This document shows, piece by piece, positions 44,665-58,070 of a DNA stretch of 64,000 nucleotides. The translations under genes and the position numbers were made by a program. The DNA lies in assembly GCA_950295325.1 (NCBI GenBank), contig OX485804.1:8926001-8990000 (forward strand). The letters are read 5' to 3'. The notes beneath the pieces were generated by a model, which had not been told where the DNA came from, searched no databases, and saw only the letters and a program-made list of their open reading frames with translations. The first letter of the stretch is position 1, and every line of letters starts with the position of its first letter. The DNA comes from Polytrichum commune (taxonomy: Eukaryota > Streptophyta > Polytrichopsida > Polytrichales > Polytrichaceae).

Positions 44665-45430
44665 TTCCAACTATTTTTCGGTGTAGGCAATTTGTTGCAA
44701 GGTTTCTTCCCAAAACCCTGGCGAAGAATTCCCGAGTCCGAACCTGGAATTTCAAAATTCTTCAAATTTTGGCAGAGGCTACGATTAGTTCGTCGAAACC
44801 ACAAGATCAGAAGATTCGTCTCAATTCCTGTCTGTGTCGAAGTAGGAGATTACTCGATTCTTCAAAACACTCATCACCAGAGCGATGCCATCATCATCTC
44901 ACCTCAATGTTTCGCCCACATCCTCTAGTCTGCGATGGATGACATAGAAATACGAAGAGATTGTGGAATCCTTGTTTTTGCAACTCGAATTCTAGAAACA
45001 GAGTTGCTATCCCCATGTCAACATATCAAACGCAAATTCCTCAAATTCGAGCAACCCAAGGCAGAAGACCTCTTCCCTAAGTTCACGACGGAATGGCCGT
45101 CCCATGCTCTTCAAGATTCGGGTTCAATCATTAAACAGAAGTCCCAGAGGTGACAAATGCTTCTCCGACGTGAGGAGGAATCGAAATGGGTCCCGAAACT
45201 TTGTTCCTCAAAAAATATGTTAGTGAACTCGATCGAGCCAAGTCTAAAGACAACCTGCGATGAGAAAGACGCCAAAGGCCCTCCCTCCCGCACTGACCGG
45301 AGGATGGTGTCGTCGTTCCTCCCGCGACCGGTGGTCGCCAAACCACGTGGCTCTCATGCGCACTCAGCAGTAGAATTGCATCCCACCTGTACATGCCACC
45401 TACTTAACCCTCGCCTTGATTAGTTCTTTT
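44665..45430 (-). promoter_or_regulatory. 5' leader and promoter region of the CBS/DUF21 gene
   Basis: Sequence just upstream of the start codon is richer in G+C and CpG than the surrounding intergenic DNA (notably 45160-45410), as expected for a 5' leader or promoter of a broadly expressed gene. Overlapping frames on both strands here show no domain and are treated as chance. No specific box is claimed. Confidence 0.4.
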
Positions 45431-46389
45431 CATCTAAACTACTCTCCTTGAGCAATGAATAAAGAAATTCATTAGCTTTGGTGCATGAATTGTACAAAGA
45501 CTAAGTTAATCTTAGGGTAGATGGCTCTTAAGTGGCTCGTTTTCTTATTCGGACCCTTAGATTTGATTGCTTCGTTGAGGATCAAAGTGCAGGCATCATA
45601 AAGACACATGTTTAAAAGAGATTGGATTATGATAATTACTCTACACTTGATAGTGTATACAACTGGGAGGACCTATGTATGCAGTTGAGATATCACCAAA
45701 TATGTAATTTCAATAATCATAACTTAATCAAGGAAGGTTCAATTTTCAATCTAACTTTTGCAAATGATGCATTGTACATTTGCTAATGCAACATGAGTTT
45801 TGTTGTGTAAATCTAATTGGTACAAGTTGGAAAAATGAAAAACAAACCGAATAACACCTACATACTTGAGGTTGGACCCAACATTCTGTCCCGGCTTGTT
45901 GCACCCATGGATATGAATAAATGTGTTGTGTTGTTTGTTGGATTTGGCATTATTAAACCAGGTATGCCATCCAACCCATTGTAACTACTGAATTGCATCA
46001 ATGTGCATGCGTCCTTGCCATTCCCAAGTTTCAAAATGTATCTCTAGTAGATATTAAGCCCAAAGGATGTAACTCACAAAGAAAGAAAGGAAAGGTGACT
46101 CCAATGTTGCCACAAGCGTAAAACATGGTGTTGCTTTGTTTTCGAGTTGGTCTAGATCTATATGTACTCCTGGAATGAGCAATATGAGAAATAGAGGGGC
46201 TCCAACAAGTACGCTAGACATGATATTCAATGTCATATGGTATTCTATGTCACTATAGTAACTTTTCGGATGACACTTCTTATGAATAAGTGAACAAACG
46301 ATGTCATGGATGATTGAAATTAGGATGAAAAATCACTTGGTAAGTGACAGTAATGGCGGCACTGTAAATCTATAATCCCCAAAAACTTT
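45431..46389. other. Intergenic, no gene seen
   Basis: AT-rich sequence without coding pattern, repeats of note or RNA genes that I can recognise. Confidence 0.45.
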
Positions 46390-46404
46390 TACAAGGATGA
46401 CAAA

Positions 46405-46505
46405 TAACGTTGGGTTAACATTTAGTGTTGGTGACACTACACCGTAGTTTACAATTAGTATTGAGCAAGACAATTAGAATTGGTGACACTAGATATCAAA
46501 TTTAG
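46405..46505. repeat. Degenerate palindrome-ended MITE, copy 4
   Basis: ATTTAGTGTTGGTGACACT at the left and GTGACACTAGATATCAAATTTAGTAC (46480-46505, split here for length) resemble the termini of the 217-221 bp family, heavily diverged and about 100 bp apart. Confidence 0.45.
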
Positions 46506-46678
46506 TACACTACCTCCAAGGTGGCATAGTGTGGACAAGCCGGCGCCACCTATCTCCCCCAAGGGCAAGCCCCTGGGTTTCGCACAAGGCTGGTTGAAAA
46601 TTTTTGGTTCATCCAAATACCCCCTTTGATTGGTTGGACCGTAGGTGGTAGGGTACACCCAAAATCAAGTGTTAGGAA

Positions 46679-46745
46679 GGTCACCTATCTAAGTACTATT
46701 CCGAACTTAAGTGGATTATCCTCAAAGTTTACATAGGATCCAAGT
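46679..46745 (-). ncRNA. 5S-rRNA-like fragment, minus strand
   Basis: On the minus strand GGATCCTATG, then CTTAAGTTCGG, then AATAGTACTTAGATAGGTGACC follow the order of 5S rRNA GGATCCCATC, GTTAAGC, AGTAGTACTAGGATGGGTGACC (the region holding the internal control region of 5S genes). Spacing is altered, so it is not a working 5S gene. Likely from a 5S-derived SINE or a Cassandra-type TRIM LTR. Confidence 0.45.
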
Positions 46746-46889
46746 TAAGGCCTTGGATATAACTCATAATAACGTGGCCCTAAACCATGCCATTGAAGTG
46801 AAGGCAATAAATAACAATAGATGAAAACATGAATTGGATGAAACTAGCACATTTTGTTCACAAGTTTTTCTCTAAATCCTAGGCGCTCT

Positions 46890-47035
46890 TCAATACATCT
46901 ACCATTTACTTTGGAATTCTACACAACCTTTTTAAATGTACACAGTAGAGAAGGAAAAAAGGAAAAAGAAAACATCTCTACCTTATGTATACTATGTATG
47001 TTAATGCCACAAATTGTCCCCCCCCCCTACCTACG
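46890..47035 (+). repeat. Third copy of the repeat at 1020-1200
   Basis: TACATCTACC, TTTTTAAATGTACACAGTAGAG and CTTATGTATACTATGTA align in order with 1035-1125 and 32570-32660. Ends in a run of C (about 47019-47026). Confidence 0.65.
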
Positions 47036-47640
47036 CTAACCTAATGCCTCCAAGAAATGACCTTTTATATCTTATAATCATCCAAATACATCACATTCAT
47101 CCAAAATTCTTCATCCATATAACCCACGCTAAGTTCATCCTAAGTCCATCATTTCATTCATCATAAAGTCGATTTTTGTCCAACCTTATTCATCTTAACT
47201 TCGTCTTAAGTTCATCATCATACCTAGTACATTCATGCAATACACCATCTAAGAATAACTAAACTTTACACCTCATCATCGTTCAATTATCAACTAATGG
47301 GGTTAAATTCAAGGAATTTACTACGACCTCCAATCTTTTCAATTATAAATTCATATCTCCCTTGTTATTAATCCAAGTTGGACGTGTGATATGTCATTGG
47401 ATAGCTATTAACAAATGCTACTCAAAAAGATTACAAAAGAAGTAATTCCAAAATCTTGGAAAAATCATATCAAGGTTGGACTACGGTTAAACATTGTTAC
47501 AATGACAATTTTTAAGCAAACCTTAAGAAATTCCTAACTAATGTATTCTAGCTTGAAATTAGGCATGTAAGGTGTCGTTAGTAAGCTATTGAAGTGGGTT
47601 ACCTAATTAAATTACCAACACTAGTAAAACCATTAAAAAA
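47036..47640. other. Intergenic, no gene seen
   Basis: Rich in TTCATC/CATCCTAAGTTCATC words over 47080-47290, a weak degenerate tandem pattern. No coding region. Confidence 0.45.
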
Positions 47641-47744
47641 TATGTGGCAAACTTGCTACTGCAAAGGGGGGTTAGGCTCTAAGAACCTAACTTCTACCAA
47701 TCTCTACACTGGCCACCCTCGAATGGGTGGCCAAGTGGTGAAAT

Positions 47745-47795
47745 AATTGGAATTTAAGCCTCACTCAAAGAATAGTACTTGGATGGGTGATCTTT
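47745..47795 (+). ncRNA. 5S-rRNA-like fragment, plus strand
   Basis: GGAATTTAAGCC...CAAAGAATAGTACTT followed by GGATGGGTGATC parallels 5S rRNA CGAAGTTAAGC...GAGAGTAGTACTAGGATGGGTGACC. Only this part of the 5S gene is recognisable. Opposite in direction to the fragment at 46679-46745. Confidence 0.45.
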
Positions 47796-49640
47796 ACCCA
47801 CCCTCCAAACCAACATTCCAACTTTCCAATCAAGGCTAAAACTGACTAGCAACTTACAACTAACTTTATCTCTACTTCATGCCTCTAAGCCTCAACCACA
47901 ACCATCAAACAACCATCAAAACCTAAAAATGAGCAAACGACCGTGACCTTCGATTCCAATAGCCCAGACCCACGCAATAGATTTCCAACAAGATTTTTAA
48001 AATATTTTAATCAACATTAACAATGTTTATAAATCCTTTTAATTAACAATAACTTCAATCATTTCAATCTACAAAGGCAAGAAAGCGCCTGCAAGGAATG
48101 ATGCCACTTGCATCGTGGGTAGGAAAGAGATAGAGATTCATAACTGAGAGACAGAGACATGAGAATAAGCTAGGGCTAATCTTCGTGGACCACCCCCTTC
48201 CAACCACAAGGCCTACCAGCCGTAAATTTGGCCAAACCTAGATATGATAGACAACATCTAAAGTTGACTCCACACTACATATTCTTCTTCTACACCCTTA
48301 AATTATAAGGTTTTCATTCGCCACCACCTTGATATAACGGCCCTCGCCTTCGTCCGCACAATGCCTTCATCTGCGCGACGCTTTCATTATACCATCTCTA
48401 TAAGCAATATTTTTTAATATACTTTCCATTTGTCCTTCAACATGCTGTATCGGGTTTTTGAAAATTATCTAATCATGCAACAATGCTAACTAATTGATAT
48501 TAATTTAAGTACTCCTAACATTCAACTCCCTTTCCTTACTAGGAAGTGAGCCTTAACTCAAACCGTGAGCGGTTTGGGTGGCTCACAACTCCCGTATGCG
48601 AGCCACGTAATATACTTGTTGTATTGTATGCTTTGGCTATATGCCCTAAGTATTGACCACCTATACCATATGCATGTTGCATAACATCCAACCTAGGTAT
48701 ACCCATATGTAGACATGTCCTACAATCCAACTTCACATGATTATGAATTTGGCTTTAAAGCTTCAATGAGAAGTAGAGGGTGTCATTCACTGATGGAGTG
48801 GGTGATTTTTTGCACATGGAGTGTACACAAATTGCAATAAATATGTCTATGTTAGGATTTAGGTTATTGTAGTCTAAAATGAGTGTTCTAAATGTGTATA
48901 GAGTGCATAATTAGTGAAGCAATTGACTGTAATACCAATTACATGTATGATTTAATGCCATACTCATTTAATTAATAGTATTGGAACGAGAATGAGTGAT
49001 TTTATTTATTTATTTTTGCGTCGGTGATAATAACAAATGATATGGCACCATATATGCAATCAAATTGAGGTGGGAAGGGATCAAGTATTCCATCGGTTGA
49101 AGAGTTAGTTGCGAAATCCCTTGTAGAGGATACCTCAAAGCTAGAGGCCACATCAAACAAGAAGGTTTTCTCACCATTGCCTTTGGCGAGCATGACAATG
49201 GATGGAGAAGATGTCATTGGTTTAGTGAGCGGTCCCGAATGTGCCAAGGAGGAATTGCCCGAAAAACTTCCAAAGTTTTGTTGTGCAAATACAATGTTGG
49301 GTGCATTCACCATTTGATGGGATGATGGATACGTGCTATGGGAAGAAGGGAGTGATTTTATGCCTTAGTAGTGCATGCCATTCTACGTCTAAGAGGAAAA
49401 GGCCATGATCGATCAGCTAGACAAGGTCGTTGTTGTGAAACTTTGTAGAATCATGGTAGTGAGGGGTATGTATATCATTTCAATCTTTGTGTTTTCCACA
49501 ATTGCATGTGTGTCCGGTGTAATCAATTTGTGTGTGATGTTATTAAGACTTGGGTTTTATAAAATTACACAACCTTTCCTATATATGATGTTCTTATTTT
49601 CCAACATTGTTTTGCACAATGCACATAGTAAATTTTAGGC
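47796..49640. other. Intergenic with one dispersed repeat
   Basis: 48604-48735 matches the reverse complement of 52885-53003 (GTATACCTAGGTTGGAT, GATTGTAG.ACA.GTC). The minus-strand frame at 49002-49313 is open for 103 codons but has no recognisable domain. Nothing else is supported. Confidence 0.45.
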
Positions 49641-49819
49641 TTTGTGTAATGGAGTCGTTTCTCGCAAGGTGCAAGGAGGGCCGAATGGGGATGAACCCAT
49701 ATATAAATTCAATATGATGCAAAACATAGATATACGTCTGAGTTTTTTGTTTTTTTTTTGTTGAAAATGAGTAAGAGGCGCTAGCAATTGAGGCATATTA
49801 TAGTGCACAATTTGCCAAA

Positions 49820-52130
49820 AATGTTCGAGCATGGGAAGGATCCATTCTAATGTGTGTATTGCAAAATGCAATTCAAGGACAAAAACAACCTTAGGTATCA
49901 TTGCCTACAAAACGAATGAACACGTGTTGTGGGTATCGTTACCTACACTTGATTTATGTATACACGTGCAAGAATCCCCTGTTTTAATTGGGGGGGGGGG
50001 TATTTACCTTCCTTCGTTGAATATTTTCCAGCCCATAAGTAGCTAAATTTCTACTAGATGGTATTTTCTAACACCCTATCATAATATATAAATTTGAAAG
50101 TGACATAATTATAATCACCCTATATTATCTATAAGTAATAGAAAATTTGTGTGAACAATATGTACATGCATTACGCATATAATAACTATGCATGCATTAC
50201 ACTGCGCAAAAATTACTCTACACATTACACGCATTCAACCATCATGCTATAAATTTTAGCATATTGCATATGGTTCTTGAACCCCCCCCCCCAAAAAAAA
50301 ACCCTAAATAAGCCAACCAACCCTTCTATTGTTGGATGACGGTATTTTTCATCCAAAGGCGACTGTTTTAACAAATCCATCCACATATCCACATACGTTT
50401 TGCTCATTTTTCATCCAATGTCACTAATGGCATATGATTTATGTTGAACCCATTAATAAAAAAAATCTAAACTTAATTATATTTATGCTACTTTATATCT
50501 AAATAAAAAGTACTACAACTTAAACCACGCTATACATTATATATAATTCCAAAATTCACATTTAGAGGACGTTATTGTATATCTAAGAAAAATATAAAAA
50601 TTATGTGTCTTGAATAAAATCCACCCTACATTTTCTCGCACGTGGTTTACTACATTTTTGCCAATGCCCCCCCCCCCCCCCACCGTGGCCTTGGACTCCT
50701 CAAGATGTACCTAGTGCGATAGCCCAATGATAACTCCAAATTAAAGCAAATTGCAGCCAAACATGGTAAGGAGCTGCCTAACAAAAAACCCTTGATGCAA
50801 AAACCAACAACATTGAAAGTGGGTTGCATTTTGAGGCCTACATATGATGAAAGGAAAGTAAAAATAACCATTCTAAGTATGGATGTTGAGTGTGATAGTT
50901 TAAAGTATGAGAGTTTGTCCAAAATGTCCAAGGGTGCAAAAATAACAAGGCAAACGTAAAATAAACCATACTTGTCACTAAAGCGCGGTCACCACTTACA
51001 AGAAGCAAAGCTATGAAAACTACTCCCCCAAGAACTCCAATATCTAAGATAGTACATGAAATGGAGTATGTCCCTCTACCCTACTTCAAAGCATCCACTA
51101 CGCAACATCAAGTGTTGGTCATAGTGTAAGTCTTGTCAAGGAGGGGGCAAAATCTATGGACCAACACATTAAAATCATGTAGAGTGTACACACATGAAAG
51201 GTGTAGAGGGCACAAAGAATACATGTGCAAATTGAACATAATGGTAGAGCAGACGCAAAACCAAGCAAAGAACAAACAAGAAAGGAATGATAAGTTATGG
51301 CAATCCGGGACTCCTTAAAACTTTCATTGCCTGATGATGAAAAATTGGGTGCCCCCCCCCCCTTTATCATGTTTTGTTCCAAGGTTTCTTTGTGTTGGTA
51401 ATAGATGTTGTCACTTGGTTACCACATGGGATTCTCGATGACCCCAACTCATGCATAAGGCACCTATCCAAGCTCCAAGAGGACGGTGAGTTTTTTGCAC
51501 AACTTTGCAATACATTGTTGATTGTGCTCTTCGATCCCCCCAAGTGAGTACTCTTAACCTTGACCTCAATTACATATTAAAGTAAATGCATTATTGTGCA
51601 AGTTGGTAGGTGGTAAATATCTTAAGCTTAATGCATTCCATTTGCAATATGTTATGCACTAGACAATCAACTCTGCATTGAAGCTATGAATTTGTATCCA
51701 CAAATCAAAAGCCATGTAGATCACTTCAAGCTCAATGGTAACATAGTGAAAATTTACAAAGTTCTAAAAGCTTGAAGGAATACCTTGTGTACACATTACA
51801 TGAAAGAAAATCTGAAGAGAAGAAGTCTTTTATGTAGTCAAGATTACAGTGCATTTGGGATTTGGCCATTCAAGAAGTAGCAACAAGAAGCCATTGAGAG
51901 AGAGGCTTGGGGATGGTTACATGTTTTCAACATTCTTTGTTTGAACCAATTCCAGGCACCTTTGCAAGACCATGGGAACACAACTAGATTGGGCAACTAT
52001 GCAAAATACTCTATTGGAATGGTTTGCAATAGAGCCTCTAAAAATGTATGGAGAGTGTCCTCATATCATAAGTGCCTTCAAGATGTTTTTCAAATTAACT
52101 CATGGATTCAAAACGAATTGATTTTCTAAT
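49820..52130 (+). other. Possible remains of a BED-finger (hAT-like) transposon
   Basis: At about 49830-49915 the plus strand reads GKDPF, stop, CVYCKMQFKDKNNLRYHC, which recalls the BED zinc finger of hAT/DUF659 proteins (C..C......H....H/C). Short open pieces follow at about 50740-50960 and 51890-52125 without a clear transposase motif. C and G runs (49991, 50282, 50667, 51352) and stops break it up. Offered only as a weak lead. Confidence 0.25.
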
Positions 52131-52884
52131 AAAGATATGTTTGAGTTTCTCCCTTGTTGCTATGCTACATATCATCTCAATGCTACAATCTCACTATTAG
52201 AAGTATGCCAATAACATATTGACTTGTGTGGGGTCCTTGCAAGGAGTTGGGATGATTCACTCGTACGATTTCTCTATTGAAATGGCAAGGGAAAAAATTG
52301 TTGTTTTCCTTGCCTGCAACAAACTCCTCCAATCTATCCCACATTATGACAATAACTAGATGCTCTTTATACCTCCCTTTGCCACATGTTGTGTAATCAT
52401 GCCGCTTGAGATCCCCAAACCTTATTAATGATGGTGGTGGAAACTGGCAACTCTCCTTCAACTAACTACCATGTATTTCTACTTCAGATTGTCAGTTACT
52501 CCTTACCATAATTGTATCTCTAGATCCTCTTGCGTTTGGGCGACTTGTTGAGCAATGTAGTGCAAAATAATCCTTGCCATAATGAAGAAAACCTAAACAT
52601 CCAAAGAGGTTCCAACTATTGCAATACACTATATGTAACTACAATGAATAACACCAATTTGTCATTAATGATTTGAATCTTCTTGAAAACTTGATATTTT
52701 CCTTCTGCACATCTGTGCATTTATCACCTCAAGCAATATCTACACTTATCATTCATTGTTTTCATAGATCATGCATGCATATAAATCTCTCAACCATTCT
52801 TTGTAGAGCACGCACTTGTGGGTAACACAATGTTGGACCGTTTGTCTTTCCCTGTCATCTTGAAGCTTCAAAGCCAAATCCAAT

Positions 52885-53003
52885 AGTCGGATTGTAGAAC
52901 ACGTCCGCATATGAGTATACCTAGGTTGGATATGAGCTCCTTGCATACAATGCAGGTGGTTGATACTTCAGGCATATGATACAACAAATATGTTAACGTG
53001 GTT
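52885..53003 (+). repeat. Dispersed repeat, partner of 48604-48735
   Basis: CGGATTGTAGAACACGTC, GTATACCTAGGTTGGAT and ATACTTCAGGCATATGATACAAC match the inverse of 48604-48735. About 120 bases; class unknown. Confidence 0.7.
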
Positions 53004-55689
53004 TATGTACATGAATATGGGTGAACATAGTGGGTGATGGGATAGTAGACAAGCGTTGACCCAAGATGTGAGTGATGTCAGACAATGATTGACATGTGGG
53101 GTCTTAGCGGCCAACTTTAGCTTCTAGATTGAGCTCATAAGGGGATAGTTGACATCCCCTGGCCACAAGCACTACTAGGCCTAGAGCATAAGCTTACCCC
53201 TCATTTACAAATGTCGAGTCCAAACCATGTGTCCTAGTAGTGAAATACGCAACATCAACTCAAGTTCCAAGAAGAATCTCCCTTCGACTTGCATAAATAT
53301 CAGTATATGGTCCAATGGTTAATCTAGAGATAGAGCCGACATTACAAAGAACCTTGGAGGCTATATAGAAGTAGATCATATTGAGGAGGTTGGTTGAAGA
53401 AGGTCCACTCTAGAAGGATATGGTAGCACCTTAAGTTAACCCTTAACTTCCCAAGCCCTTGAAAAGGTTGTTTTGAGTGCATTTCACTTTATGTTGGTTG
53501 TGGAATTTTCCTGGACAAGTTTTGAGGTTAAAATGGGATTTCTCCAAAGGATCTTGAAAAATGGGTGATGAGCTATAATTAGGGGGAAAATGGGCACAAA
53601 TAACCCTTGGGGTTTTAGATTATAATAATTGAAGGAAGCGATGCACAATAATTGTCATAATTTTATCCTTGAAAAAGACCTTTGATCAATCAAATTCACT
53701 TGGAAAACAAGTGGAAGGCTTGTGTGATCCACTAGATGGGAACATCTCAATAGTTGAGCATCTCCACAAATTCTCATGCTGAAATGTGCAAATCACAATA
53801 CGCTAGCCACCTTGCATTTGGAGTATGTAATTTATCCCATATTTCTAACCACATATATATGCAAAGAACCCCTAATAATTTTTAGAGAGTTGAAATGTTA
53901 AACTCAACGGTCCATGTGAGCACAAAAGCCATTTCTACATGAACATTAAAAAAAATCACATTTACCAAAATAAATATCTTTGATGTTCATGCAAAGTTTG
54001 CATTGAAGTGGCAATTATTGATTGGAGTCAACACCCTCACATGAGCTCCCAACACAACAACAACATGACCACTTCCCACTCTGACATTTTTTACACATTC
54101 TAAACATCATCAAGTTGCATGGTTCATGAGTTTATGGGTAGATATCTATGTTGGCTTGATTTTTGTAGTTCTTGTGATTGCAAATGAATGAGTTGGTATT
54201 GTAGGGAAGAAATCATGCATCAACCATGATTATATTGCTTGGGAAGTAAAGGGTTAATCACTAGCCAAATAAAAAATGACGCTAAAATAAAAGTTGACTT
54301 AAATTACAATGCATGTATTTATTTATTAGTTACCTTTCTATCTCTAATTACAACTAGATCTACTATATGTAAGACTAGAGGACTCCACCTTGGGAGATCT
54401 AATATTCCTAAAAGGTAAAGGAGAATTACCCACTAGTCGGGACTATGGTGTTACACAATCTTCTTACCTTGTAAGTAACAACCATTAGTTAAGAGCACTT
54501 AATTCACCCCAAAAGCATGGAAGGAGAGCCGGTTAACTATATGCTCGAGGACTAGTTGAGGGGAGCTTCAACTCTTACTTTGTACAAGTATATCTGGCTC
54601 AAGGTTGGGTGGATCGATCATGCTTGTTATTTTATTTTTATTTTTAGGAGAGACTTCACATTGGTAGCAAAGCTCCAAAATTATGTACCTTGGGTTTAGA
54701 TATTGTTACTCTTTCGATGCGTAACATTTGTGTAACAAGTTGGAGCTACCAATTATAGTTATTTTATGAAGGAAGGAAATGAGCTTGTTGCATTCTAAAG
54801 TATATGGAGTAGAGTATTATTTTATTTTATTTCAAGAGAGACTAGAGGAGCACTTAAGGTAGGCTTGGTAGAACTTTTGCTACAAATTTTGGTGGTCGGA
54901 CTAGAAGGACATCTACAAGTTTTGGTTTTCTGCAAATATTTGTCAAGGTTTTCTAGGAGATTCAAGTGCTTCATTTTGAGATTTTTCTTTTTTCTTGAAT
55001 ATATAGGACTTGTTGAGCTTTTGAATTAAGTCCTAAAACTCTTTGGTTTTAGAGTATTGTTGCCATACGTGGTGTGGGACACCATGGCAATGGAAATGGA
55101 AATGGATATCTTTGCCCTAACAATGAGGCCTCTCCTTCCACGCTTAACCCCGTTCCTACCTTTCCAACAACTAAGACAACTAAGGAAATTGTGGACATAT
55201 TGCTCACCCAAAAGATACGGGGATACTATGAAGGTGAGTTGATCAATGCCCACGATTAATTTGCAAGTTCAAAATTAAATTATGAGAAGCTCAAACTTTC
55301 ACAAAAAAACTTGGGGATGGCTAGATTTCCAAAGGCTCAAAATCATTTCTTGAAAACAATGCAAGAAGCTGAGAATGATAAATTTGTTAACACCTCGGTG
55401 AGAAAAATTCAAAGAGTGCTCTAAAATGACAATTTTGGTTTGGGTGATCCACATATCAAAAGTTCCTTGTAGTTTATGTTTTTTCTATCACTTAAATCAA
55501 CCCAAAGGAAACAATCGAGGGACTTATGTCTCAAGGACAACTGAGCTAGTGTTTATAAGGATTTATTACGTTGGATTAAGGATTCTAATAACAATCTAAG
55601 TTCTTTCACTCCTTCATCCCTTCTTAAGCTTAATCTCCACTCTTAGAAAGCTTTCTCAATCACGTGTGATTTTATCCTATGTGGGGGGA
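53004..55689. other. Intergenic, no gene supported
   Basis: AT-rich sequence. A short plus-strand stretch at 55074-55390 could be coding debris (TKEIVDILLTQKIRGYYEGE, then NYEKLKLSQKNLG after a stop) but matches no family I know. Confidence 0.4.
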
Positions 55690-57290
55690 TTCCTGTCACT
55701 CTAAATTCCATCATTTTAATCAATCATGAAGCTCAAGAGCTTGGCAAATTGTAAATGGCCAATAATCATGACAAAGTATGGGGTAATGTCTTTTGAGTTA
55801 CCGCATGATCTTGAATTGTCATGCATCATGCTTGCGATAATCTCAAATTATGTTCACTTAATCAATTTACAATCATCACGCAACTCTTCAAAACTTTATC
55901 ACCACCTTCATTATTGGTGGACTTGGCAACTTATCTCAAGATTCAATCACATAGGTTCATTTAACATCAACACATCATGAATATAGGCCACATCCTTTGT
56001 TTGTACACTCTTAGTCTATCTCATGTACACAAATAATCTTTATCATTTGACCACTAACTTTGGTAAGGTAAAGTATTTTTCCTTGAAGGTAATGTCTTTG
56101 GCAACTTATTGCCTGCCCAAAGTAACCTCATGCTTTGTCATCATTGCATGTAGCATTTGGCTTAACCCAACAAGGTGCAGTAGACTCAACTCGGCTATAC
56201 TCTCTCATTACATGGTAATGTCTTTTCTCTATGTTGAATCGCAAACCCTAACATGACTATGGCCTTTCAATTATGATGATAACTTTGCCCATCACATGCC
56301 TCTCTTGGCTGCTACCTTCTTTCTTTGGAGATACTTGCCTAAATCTTAGCCTAGGGCTTGACTATGACCTTCATCTTTCACTCATGTTAATTGCCTCATT
56401 TGAACTTTGTCAACTCGTATACTTCGGCTACTCAACCTATTCGCTTCTAGTCATACAAACTATTGCCCTTCTTAAGGTTTTCAATCATCTTCTTCTTCTT
56501 CTTCTTCTTCTTTTTTTTTTTTTTTTTGCTTCACTTAGCCATTTGTCTTTTACCCCCATGTGGGTATCACTTGTTTCTTGACCTCTTACTGGTCATGTCC
56601 TTATTCAAATTTCATAAAGTTATTGCCTTTATTTTGGCAATTAGTCTTCACCTCCTCTCACATGCTGGGTAAATTAACTTACATGCTTATGGCCGATTGA
56701 CTCTCTCATGTCATGCATCCAAACTCTCATTCTCTCTCTACTTCAACGATATATGGCTCTTTAATTTGTCAGGGGACACTCTCTCATCCTTTTTTTAGAT
56801 TATTGCTCGTCACTCTAGCAAATCGCCCTTACTTCTTCTCACACGTCAAGTGATTAGCTTTATATTTATTGCCTCTTACATTCTTCTACATTAGGCCTCA
56901 ACATACATTGCTTCTTCTACCTCATCTTCAATCTTTCTCTTGTTAAGCCTATCGCAAATAACTTGTTCACTTAGGCTCAACTATGATTCTAACAATCTTT
57001 CTTCGATTCATTATTTAATGTATCTCTGCCATCACTCACAAATTAATTGCTCTTAGGCCATAGTTTTCATGACCTTTCTCTCGGTCATAATCTCATCAAA
57101 TTTACCCTCTCCCTCGGCGATCATCTTCTCACAAGGATATTACCATAATTTACTTAATCACATTCACTCCAACTTTAACTGCTTACAAATGTTTCACTTG
57201 CTCACTCTAGCAATTTACTTGCTTGAGTCCATACTCTTCTTATTGCCCTCTCTCACCTACACTTCAGATTAGGAATAGATAGATAGAAAA
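55690..57290 (+). repeat. Pyrimidine-rich block with degenerate repeats
   Basis: The plus strand is strongly T+C-rich for about 1.6 kb, with recurring words (TTAGGC, TTGCC, TCTCTC, CTTCTTCTT) and a (CTT)n then T run at about 56489-56527. Open frames over it are by-products of composition. It may be a decayed satellite or the 3' part of a retroelement. Confidence 0.4.
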
Positions 57291-57434
57291 TCTAAACGAC
57301 CGTAGAGTTATTTATTTTATTATTATTACTTATTTGGTTTAGTGATTCAAATTTTAGGAAAGATCTTGAAAATCAAATTTCAATGGTATATTACACACCC
57401 TTAAATTTAAAAATTGAAGTTGCAAAGTGAAAAT

Positions 57435-57500
57435 GAAAAAATTGTAGTTGTTTAGCAATTGGAGATCATGTTGGTCAAAAGAACCGCAACCGATCATGCT
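57435..57500 (+). repeat. Repeat partner of 14160-14250
   Basis: TGTAGTTGTTTAGCAATTGG and TGGTCAAAAGAACCGCAA match 14190-14240. Preceded in both places by an A-rich AAAATTGAA/AAAAATTATTG stretch. Class unknown. Confidence 0.6.
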
Positions 57501-57845
57501 AGTGAGAAGATGGTTACATGCCATAACCGAATTGATGTGGCAATAGCCTTCTTATCCCACCGAGGATGAGATTTTAAATACCATTTGTTGGTTGAGAAAG
57601 CATATAAACTTGAAAATTGTCCTTGTAGCTAGGCTATGGCCAAAAAACTTAGTCTACATTCCTTATTGCAAGTCACATTTTGTGGGATAATTGATTCAAC
57701 ACAAACTTTGTTTATTTCAAGACTTATGTGGGCCAACATTGAGACATGTTGGCAAAAGAGCTATAATCTGATGGGAAGGACCCAAACTGGATTGACAACA
57801 TTTCAATAAAGCTCTTATATGTTCTTATAGGAGTGTTTATCAGAG

Positions 57846-58070
57846 ATGGTTGCATGTAACAAACTCCGCCTTCTTTCTTGGAAAGGGTTTGTGAAAGAGT
57901 TTGCCAATGAGTATCAACATTTGTGCTCTTGCAATAGTAAATTTCCTATCTCCACTAGTGATAAGGTGGAAAGGTTTCTTGTGGGGCCCAAAAAAGGTGC
58001 TAGAAACAAAGTCATGGTGGATTTGAAAGGAGAATGTGGTCCTTGGGAGGACATCAAGTGTCTCGAGTGA
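57846..58070 (+). pseudogene. Possible retroelement gag fragment
   Basis: The frame FVKEFANEYQHLCS...ISTSDKVERFLVGPKKGARN...GPWEDIK has the rhythm of a gag helix region (F...F......L, e..k...f..GL.....r..v........W.d....) in LTR elements. No zinc knuckle or pol follows. Weak call. Confidence 0.3.

Noticed and set aside
44434-44928. 164-codon open frame on the plus strand
   Set aside because: It is antisense to exon 1 and the leader of the CBS/DUF21 gene and has no recognisable domain.
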